DNA from: Phreatobacter aquaticus | GTDB taxonomy: Bacteria > Pseudomonadota > Alphaproteobacteria > Rhizobiales > Phreatobacteraceae | NCBI RefSeq assembly: GCF_005160265.1 | Contig: NZ_CP039865.1 | Span: 372,001-436,000 of the forward strand | DNA length: 64,000 bases | Direction of reading: 5' to 3' | Shown: positions 58,531 to 64,000 of the stretch, piece after piece | How the letters are laid out: the number at the start of each line of letters is the position of its first letter | Numbering within the stretch: position 1 is the stretch's first letter | The notes under the pieces: generated by a model | Told to the model about the DNA's origin: nothing | Database searches by the model: none | What the model saw: the letters and a program-made list of their open reading frames with translations, nothing else | Translations under genes and position numbers: made by a program

Positions 58531-58770
58531 ATGCGGTGGATGGCATTGGCCGGTCTGGCACTCGCCCTGCTCGTGGCAGCCGGCGGCGAGACTGAGGCCC
58601 AGACATCCTGCGCGGGCTGGAACGCCACCTGCCAGGCCCGATGCCGCGATGCCGGCAATCCCGAATGCGCCAATTACTGCACTCGCCAGGTCACCGCCTG
58701 CCGCCGAACCGGGTGCTGGACAGAGGGTCAGCGCTTCGGCGGCCGTCAGCACTGCAATCTCAGCCGGTAG
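58531..58770 (+). CDS. Small secreted eight-cysteine protein
   Basis: 79 residues. A Sec signal (LAGLALALLVAAGGETEAQ) precedes a mature part of about 55 residues with Cys at 27, 34, 38, 46, 50, 57, 62 and 75. The spacing contains a twin CX3C pair (34-38 and 46-50, seven residues between), the pattern of disulfide-linked helical hairpins. GGGAGG stands 6 nt before the ATG, and the cysteine-rich reading frame would not arise by chance. No family recognised; likely periplasmic or extracellular and oxidised by DsbA. Genes around it (TetR efflux, Liv) do not suggest a role. Confidence 0.75.
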   Translation: MRWMALAGLALALLVAAGGETEAQTSCAGWNATCQARCRDAGNPECANYCTRQVTACRRTGCWTEGQRFGGRQHCNLSR

Positions 58771-58781
58771 GCCTTCAGCGT

Positions 58782-59852
58782 TCAGTCGGCTTTCCTGGCC
58801 GAAGAGCGCAACCGCCCGACGATGCCGGTGGGAAAGAAGTAGACGCTGAGGATGAACAGCACGCCGAGCAGCAGCAACCAACGATCCGGATGCAGCAGCT
58901 TCGGCAGAAGCGGTATGCCTTCGGTCGCGGCGGCAGCCGTTCCCATCAGCTTCTGCAGATAGTTCTGCGCCACGACGAACAGCGTTGCGCCGACGATCGC
59001 GCCATACATCGTGCCCATGCCGCCGATCACCACCATCAGCAGGATGTTGAGCATGATGGCGAAGGAAAGCGTGGTGTCCGGCCCCGTATAGCGCACCCAC
59101 AAGGCACTCATCGCGCCCGCCAGCACCGCCATGGCGGCGGCGAGGCAATTGGCGACGGTGCGGTAATAGACGACGCGGTAGCCCAGCGCCTCGGCGCGCA
59201 TGTCGTTCTCGCGGATCGCCTGCAGCACGCGCCCGAAGGGTGAATTGACCACCCGGAGCGCGGTCAGGAACAGCACGATCGCCGCGACGAAGACGAGATA
59301 ATAGGCGAGCACCCGTCCCGTGATGTCGAGGCCGAGGATCGGACCGGAGAACGGCCGGTAACCCGGCCGCAGCACCTCGGGCACGCGGAACGAGCGGCCA
59401 TCCTCGCCGCCGGTATATTCCGAGAACTGGGTGGCCATGATCAGGAAGGCCGAGGCCACCGCCAGCGTGATCATCGCGTAGAAGATCGCCCGCACGCGCA
59501 GCGACAGAAGACCGATCAGGAAGGCCAGCACCACGCCGATCACCAGCGCCAGGGCAAGCCCGATGCCGACCGCGCCCCAGGTCGGATTCATGCCGTAGAG
59601 CGCGAGACCGACGCCGTAGCCGCCGATGCCGAAGAACATGGTGTGGGCGAACGAGACGATGCCGGTATAGCCGAGCAAGAGGTCATAGCTCGCCACCAGC
59701 ACGATGAAGATGCAGATCGTCGCCGCCGTGTTGATGGCGGCAGCGCCCGGAAACAGGAACGGCGCGAAGGCGAGGCCCAGCACGATGGCCACCAGGATGC
59801 CCGTCAGCACCCGGCTCTTCGGATAGTCGCCTGAGAGGATGAAACCGAGCAT
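58782..59852 (-). CDS. livM: Branched-chain amino acid-type ABC permease (LivM-like)
   Basis: 356 residues, about ten helices. GYTGIVSFAHTMFFGIGGYGVG and ALRVVNSPFGRVLQAIRENDMRAEALGYRVVYYRT (EAA-like loop), plus GGMGTMYGAIVGA, are diagnostic of LivM. Last gene of the minus-strand Liv operon, 3 nt after LivH. Confidence 0.93.
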   Translation of the reverse strand: MLGFILSGDYPKSRVLTGILVAIVLGLAFAPFLFPGAAAINTAATICIFIVLVASYDLLLGYTGIVSFAHTMFFGIGGYGVGLALYGMNPTWGAVGIGLALALVIGVVLAFLIGLLSLRVRAIFYAMITLAVASAFLIMATQFSEYTGGEDGRSFRVPEVLRPGYRPFSGPILGLDITGRVLAYYLVFVAAIVLFLTALRVVNSPFGRVLQAIRENDMRAEALGYRVVYYRTVANCLAAAMAVLAGAMSALWVRYTGPDTTLSFAIMLNILLMVVIGGMGTMYGAIVGATLFVVAQNYLQKLMGTAAAATEGIPLLPKLLHPDRWLLLLGVLFILSVYFFPTGIVGRLRSSARKAD

Positions 59853-59855
59853 CGC

Positions 59856-60878
59856 TTACCTCTTGGCCACGGGATAAAGGCCCTGCGGCCGCCACATCAG
59901 GATCGCGACCATCAGCAGGATGTTGGAGGCGAGCGCGATCTTCGGCGCCAGAAACGCTGTGTAGTTCGCCATCATCGCCACCAGCACCGCGCCGAGGAAA
60001 CAGCCGCCGACCGAGCCGAGCCCCCCGATGATGATGACGATGAACACCAGAACCATGATGTCGCCGCCGATCGCCGCCGTCAGCGTCTCGCGGTAGAGAG
60101 CCCACAGCACGCCGCCAAGGCCTGCCAGCGCCGAACCCGCCACGAACACGCCGACGAACAGGCGCCGGATGCGGTAGCCGAGCGCCTCGACCATTTCCGA
60201 ATTCTCGACGCCGGCGCGGATCAGGAGGCCGATCTTGGTGCGGTTCAGCACCAGCGTCATGCTGACGAAGACGACGAGCCCGACGGCGACCGCCAGCAGG
60301 CGGAATTTCTCCAGCGCGAAATCACCGAACACGATGGCGCCGCGCAGCCCCGCAGGCAGCGGCATCGACTTCTGGTCACCGCCCCAGATCACGTGGATCA
60401 GCTGCTCGGCGACGATCAGGCCACCCATGGTGATCAGGATCTGCTTCAGATGCTGGCCATAGACCGGCATGATGATGACGCGCTCGAAGGCCCAGCCGAG
60501 GAGGCCCGTGCCGACCATGGCCACCGCCACGGCAAGCCCCAGCGCGGCGAGGTTCCAGGCCAGCGAATCCACCTGCATCCACCCCGACAGCAGCGCCAGC
60601 ACGCTCATCGCGATATAGGCGCCGACCGCGATGAAGGCGCCATGGCCGAAATTCAGCACGTCCATCAGGCCGAAGACGAGAGTGAGGCCGGAGGCGATGA
60701 CGAAGATCATCATGCCCATGGCAAGCGCCGCCACCGTCAGCGTCAACCAGGTCGTCGGATTGCCGACCAGCGGCAGGGCCGCCGCCGCCAGGATGATCGG
60801 CAGCAGAATCGGCCAATAATCGGATTTCAGATGCGGCAGGGCTTCGGTGGAGGGAGCCGGCGCGGGAACATCGGTCAT
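59856..60878 (-). CDS. livH: Branched-chain amino acid-type ABC permease (LivH-like)
   Basis: 340 residues. LTLVFGLMDVLNFGHGAFIAVGAYIAM and GGLGSVGGCFLGAVLVAMMANY are LivH hallmarks; LRGAIVFGDFALEKFRL suggests a family specific for aromatic or branched acids. AAGGG precedes the start. Immediately downstream of the palindromic element inside the operon. Confidence 0.93.
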   Translation of the reverse strand: MTDVPAPAPSTEALPHLKSDYWPILLPIILAAAALPLVGNPTTWLTLTVAALAMGMMIFVIASGLTLVFGLMDVLNFGHGAFIAVGAYIAMSVLALLSGWMQVDSLAWNLAALGLAVAVAMVGTGLLGWAFERVIIMPVYGQHLKQILITMGGLIVAEQLIHVIWGGDQKSMPLPAGLRGAIVFGDFALEKFRLLAVAVGLVVFVSMTLVLNRTKIGLLIRAGVENSEMVEALGYRIRRLFVGVFVAGSALAGLGGVLWALYRETLTAAIGGDIMVLVFIVIIIGGLGSVGGCFLGAVLVAMMANYTAFLAPKIALASNILLMVAILMWRPQGLYPVAKR

Positions 60879-60940
60879 TGCACGAACCCTTCAGAATGCC
60901 GGCCACGAATGGTCCCGAAACCGCACGCTGTCACGATCTT

Positions 60941-61067
60941 ACCTCTCCCCGACGGGGAGAGGTCGGCGCCGACAGGCGACGGGAGAGGGGGCGAGTTCCC
61001 AAACGGAGAGCACACGGCCCCTCTCCCGGATGCTGACGCATCCGACCTCTCCCCGTCGGGGAGAGGT
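60941..61067. repeat. Dispersed palindromic element, family C, inside the Liv operon
   Basis: Two 23-bp palindromes (each ACCTCTCCCCG, one central base, CGGGGAGAGGT; 60941-60963 and 61045-61067) are exact reverse complements of one another, enclosing a second pair CGGGAGAGGGG (60980-60990) and CCCCTCTCCCG (61018-61028). The entire 127-bp block forms a nested cruciform. It splits livGF from livHM and could attenuate or process the transcript. Confidence 0.88.
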
Positions 61068-61103
61068 GAAAACAGGTCGCGCCACTCGAAGCTCATCACA
61101 CCC

Positions 61104-61841
61104 TCACTGATGCGCATCGAGCGACAGGCCGAGAAGCCGCGTCTGCAGCGCCTCGTCGCGCGCAAGCTCGGCCATCGGACCCCGATGCACGATGCGGCCG
61201 TCATCCATCACCGCGACATCGTCGCCGAGGCTCGCGGCAAAGCGGAAATTCTGCTCCACCAGCAGGATCGTCGTCTCGCGCTTCAGCTCGGCAAAGGCTG
61301 TGATCATCGCCTCGATGATGGCCGGCGCGATACCCTTGGTCGGTTCGTCGATCAGGATGAGACGGCGCGGCTCAACGATCGCGCGGGCAATCGCCAGCAT
61401 CTGCTTCTGCCCGCCGGAGAGCACGCCCGCCGGAAACTGCCAGAACTTCTTGAGCGCCGGGAACAGCTTGAAGATCCAGTCGAGCCGGGCCTGGTCGAGC
61501 GGGCCGGAGCGGGCAGCGAGGATCATGTTCTCGCGCACGGTCAGATCGGCGAACACCGCCATGGTCTCCGGCACATAGGCGATGCCGGATTGCGCGATGT
61601 CGGGGGTGGGCGTGCCGCCGATCGACCGCCCGTCAAAGGTGACGGTGCCGGCAGACGGCGCCCAGAGCCCCATGATGGTGCGCAGCGTGGTGGTCTTGCC
61701 CGCGCCATTGCGACCGAGCAGCACGGTCATGCCGCCCCGCTTCAGGCTGAGGTCGACGCCCTGCAGGATATGGTACTGGCCGATATGAGTGTGGACGCCG
61801 GAGAGCGTCAGCAGCGGCTCAGTAGTCGGCATCTCAGACAT
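61104..61841 (-). CDS. livF: Branched-chain amino acid-type ABC ATPase (LivF-like)
   Basis: 245 residues. Walker A GRNGAGKTTTLRTIMGLWAP, signature LSGGQKQMLAIARAIV, Walker B RLILIDEPTKGIAP, all as in LivF. AGGAG precedes its ATG, which overlaps the livG end by 8 nt. Energises the importer with LivG. Confidence 0.93.
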   Translation of the reverse strand: MSEMPTTEPLLTLSGVHTHIGQYHILQGVDLSLKRGGMTVLLGRNGAGKTTTLRTIMGLWAPSAGTVTFDGRSIGGTPTPDIAQSGIAYVPETMAVFADLTVRENMILAARSGPLDQARLDWIFKLFPALKKFWQFPAGVLSGGQKQMLAIARAIVEPRRLILIDEPTKGIAPAIIEAMITAFAELKRETTILLVEQNFRFAASLGDDVAVMDDGRIVHRGPMAELARDEALQTRLLGLSLDAHQ

Positions 61842-62619
61842 GGGCTGCTCCTGCGGCCGGAGCCTTGGGCGCCTGGCCGAGATAGGCCTCCTGCACCACG
61901 GCGGAGGCGATCACCTCGGCCGGCTCGCCATCCGCCACCAGCTTTCCGTTGTGCAGCACGATGATCCGGTCGGCGAGGGAGCGGACCACATCCATCTTGT
62001 GCTCCACCAGCAGGATCGTCTTGTCACCACGCGCCTTGAGGCGATGGATGAGATCGAGGATGACCGGCACCTCGTCCACCGACATGCCCGCCGTCGGCTC
62101 GTCGAACATGAAGACCTCTGGCTCCATCGCCATCATGATGGCGACTTCCAGCTTGCGCTTGTCGCCATGCGGCAGGGCGGCGGCCATCGTGTCGCGGACC
62201 GCCCCGAGATTGACCTCGTCGAGATAGGCCTGCGCCTGGTCGATCCAGTCGGCATGGCTCGACCAGCGGGTGAACAGGCTGGCGGCCTGGCGCTGGCGGG
62301 CCTGCACGGCGAGCCGCACATTCTCGATGACCGAGAGATTGGGAAACAGGCTGGTGATCTGGAAGGCCCGGCCGATGCCGCGTGCCGTGCGGCCGGCGGC
62401 GCCAAGGCCGGTGACATCCTGGCCACCCAGCAGAACCGTGCCGGAGGTGGCGGTGAGCTGGCCGGACATCAGGTTGAAATAGGTGGTCTTGCCGGCACCG
62501 TTCGGGCCGACGATTGCCGTCAGCGTGCCGGAATGGAAGGCGCAGCTGACCGCGTCGACAGCCACATGCCCGCCGAAGCGGATCGTCAGGTCGCGCGTTT
62601 CCAGGACGGGTTCGGGCAT
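61834..62619 (-). CDS. livG: Branched-chain amino acid-type ABC ATPase (LivG-like)
   Basis: 261 residues. Walker A GPNGAGKTTYFNLMSGQL, Walker B VFMFDEPTAGMS and LivG-specific LFPNLSVIENVRLAVQARQ. In the signature region the usual LSGG reads LPHGDKRKLEVAIMMA, with GD in place of GQ, a normal LivG variant. ATG 62619 is chosen over a TTG at 62676. Overlaps livF by 8 nt. Confidence 0.9.
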   Translation of the reverse strand: MPEPVLETRDLTIRFGGHVAVDAVSCAFHSGTLTAIVGPNGAGKTTYFNLMSGQLTATSGTVLLGGQDVTGLGAAGRTARGIGRAFQITSLFPNLSVIENVRLAVQARQRQAASLFTRWSSHADWIDQAQAYLDEVNLGAVRDTMAAALPHGDKRKLEVAIMMAMEPEVFMFDEPTAGMSVDEVPVILDLIHRLKARGDKTILLVEHKMDVVRSLADRIIVLHNGKLVADGEPAEVIASAVVQEAYLGQAPKAPAAGAAHV

Positions 62620-62702
62620 GGTCGCTTGGGCCTGCGGAAGGGCTGGAAAAGGCTCCGGCCCGGAGCGGCAAGGCACTCCGGGCCGTGAGACAGGCGTAAT
62701 GG

Positions 62703-63917
62703 TCAGTTGGTGCGGCGCGCGGTGATCGGCAGCGGCATTTCGGCAGCCGGGATGGTACGCACCAGGTCCAGCATGTCGTTGTCGCGGCCGTTCGGACGGA
62801 TGCGGAAGTGATACATGTCCTGCAGCGCCTGATGGTCCTCGCGGCGGAAGGTCATCGGACCCTTCGGCGTCTGGAAGGTCAGGCCCTCAAGAGCCGTGAT
62901 CAGCTTCTCGGTGTCCGGCGATCCAGCCTTCTCGAGACCGGCGACGACAGCAGCGGCAGCGGCAAAGCCACCGGCCACGAAGAAGTCCGGCGGCGCGTTG
63001 TAGCGCTTCTGGTACTCGGCCTTCAGCCAGTCATTGAGCGGATTCTGCGGGAAGCCGTAATAGTAATAGATGCCGCCCTCGGTGCCCGCGAAGGCCTTCC
63101 AGGCGTTCATCGCCGGCAGGATGTTGCCGCCGGGTGCGAGTGCGATGTTGAAGCGCTCGGGACGCATGTCGACGAACTTCGCCATCGGATGGGCGCCGGC
63201 CCAGATGAAGCCGATCACCCGCTTGCCGGGCCGGTCGCGCAGCGCGCCGAACAGGCGCTCGGCGAAGGGCGAGAAGTCGGCGGTGTTGCCGGCGGCATAT
63301 TCCTCGGCGACGATCTTGGCGCGCGGACGGATGGCGGCAAGCGCTGCCTTGTAGGCGGCAACACCGTCGCGGCCGAAGGCCGTGTCGAGGCCGAGCATGC
63401 CGATGAACACATCCTCGTTCTCAGGCACCGAGGCGGCAGCGGCGAGCGCGTCCTGATAGGACGAGCGACCCGTGCGGAAGATGTAGCGGTTCCAGCGCTC
63501 GCCGGTGATCGAATCGGCCACCGCCGGCTCGACGATCAGGATGCGCTTGTGCTCTTCCGCCACCGGCAGCATGGCGAGCGCCACCGGCGAACCGGTCGTG
63601 CCGACCGCGATATCGGCCTTGTCGTCGCCATAGCATTCTTCGAGCAGCGCCTTGCCGCGATCGGGACGCAGCTGGTCGTCCTTGACGATGACGGAGAGGC
63701 GCATGTTGCCCACCTGCATCGTGCCGCGGGTGAGGAATTCCAGCCCCATCATGAAGCCGTTCTCGGTCTGCTTGGCATAGGCCTCGAGCGGTCCGGTGCG
63801 GCCCGCGATGAGGCAGATCTTGACGTCGCGGGTCTGGGCCTGGGCTTCGCCGATCGGGCCGACGAGGGCGGCTGAGGCGAGCGCAAACGCCGCGGCAGCG
63901 GCTTTCATCATCTGCAT
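62703..63917 (-). CDS. livK: ABC transporter substrate-binding protein (LivK-like, receptor-ligand fold)
   Basis: 404 residues with a Sec signal (MQMMKAAAAAFALASAALVGPIGEAQA). Mature part is the type I periplasmic-binding fold: VKICLIAGRTGPLEAYAKQTENG, GTTGSPVALAMLPVAEEHKRILIVEPA, and FIWAGAHPMAKFVDM. The ligand could be a branched-chain amino acid, aromatic acid or urea-like solute. GGGAGG 5 nt before ATG 63917. First gene of the livKGFHM operon. The upstream 80 bp (63918-64000) hold CATGTTTCATG at 63958-63968, a possible operator. Confidence 0.92.
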   Translation of the reverse strand: MQMMKAAAAAFALASAALVGPIGEAQAQTRDVKICLIAGRTGPLEAYAKQTENGFMMGLEFLTRGTMQVGNMRLSVIVKDDQLRPDRGKALLEECYGDDKADIAVGTTGSPVALAMLPVAEEHKRILIVEPAVADSITGERWNRYIFRTGRSSYQDALAAAASVPENEDVFIGMLGLDTAFGRDGVAAYKAALAAIRPRAKIVAEEYAAGNTADFSPFAERLFGALRDRPGKRVIGFIWAGAHPMAKFVDMRPERFNIALAPGGNILPAMNAWKAFAGTEGGIYYYYGFPQNPLNDWLKAEYQKRYNAPPDFFVAGGFAAAAAVVAGLEKAGSPDTEKLITALEGLTFQTPKGPMTFRREDHQALQDMYHFRIRPNGRDNDMLDLVRTIPAAEMPLPITARRTN

Positions 63918-64000
63918 AGGATCCTCCCTGATCCGAATGTTAAACTGACACTTGAGTCATGTTTCATGTGACGCTAACCTCAGGTCCAATTCTCGTCAAG

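Noticed and set aside
1-64000. tRNA, rRNA, riboswitch or CRISPR features
   Set aside because: No cloverleaf-like GC-rich gene ending, rRNA segment, known riboswitch core or repeat-spacer array was recognised by eye; a covariance-model scan would be needed to exclude small RNAs.

Overview
The window is a high-GC bacterial chromosome segment, most likely from an alphaproteobacterium of the Hyphomicrobiales (Bosea/Phreatobacter/Bradyrhizobium-like). This rests on gene content: four tripartite-tricarboxylate (Bug/TctC) binding proteins without membrane partners, many Tat-exported proteins, FadR-type GntR regulators, a Pro/Gln-rich OmpA protein, a phasin-like protein, and dispersed palindromic repeats typical of that order. 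The genus is inference. I see no rRNA, tRNA, CRISPR array, insertion sequence, integrase or phage gene. This is metabolic chromosome, not an obvious mobile island.

Layout. 1-123: start of a TadG-like pilus-assembly gene. 0.5-5.8 kb: sugar-acid cluster (GntR, DHDPS-family enzyme and pentonate-type dehydratase on minus; Bug receptor and RraA-family enzyme on plus) around a 23-bp palindrome. 5.9-8.4 kb: OmpA-family protein with collagen-like repeats. 8.6-11 kb: biuret/ureide-type hydrolase plus NCS2 permease. 11-14 kb: crotonase, Bug receptor, exported metallo-beta-lactamase-fold enzyme. 14.2-21.8 kb: a lower pathway for 2-pyrone-4,6-dicarboxylate (LigI, GalD, GalB, LigK/GalC) with a LysR regulator, two Bug receptors and a DUF1932-type dehydrogenase. 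22-24.5 kb: two exported hydrolases. 24.5-29.5 kb: acyl-CoA ligase, epimerase, class III aminotransferase, SDR. 29.6-35.6 kb: peptide-type ABC transporter with fused ATPases and a BtuF-like protein lacking a signal peptide. 35.6-39.2 kb: two acyl-CoA dehydrogenases and an SDR. 39.4-41.8 kb: patatin-like lipoprotein and a nucleotidyltransferase-fold gene behind two near-identical palindromes. 41.8-45.2 kb: ketoglutarate-semialdehyde-type dehydrogenase, quinone reductase-like flavoprotein, phasin-like protein, LOG-family protein. 45.2-52.1 kb: uronate cluster (GntR, TRAP DctPQM, KduI, KduD, KdgF-like cupin, PfkB kinase). 52.2-53.3 kb: ChaA-type antiporter. 53.3-58.3 kb: TetR-MFP-RND efflux operon. 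58.5 kb: tiny secreted eight-cysteine protein. 58.8-63.9 kb: LivKGFHM-type ABC importer with a palindromic element inside the operon.

Taken together the region imports and degrades plant-derived acids: sugar acids, unsaturated uronates, aromatic ring-cleavage products, ureides, peptides and branched-chain or aromatic acids. The upstream ring-cleavage dioxygenase and the LigC-type semialdehyde dehydrogenase are not in the window. The least explained structures are the palindrome-controlled, probably leaderless nucleotidyltransferase gene (40.5-41.8 kb), the GntR palindrome at 3973-3995, the DUF1932 dehydrogenase overlapping the LigI gene, and the small cysteine-rich exported protein.
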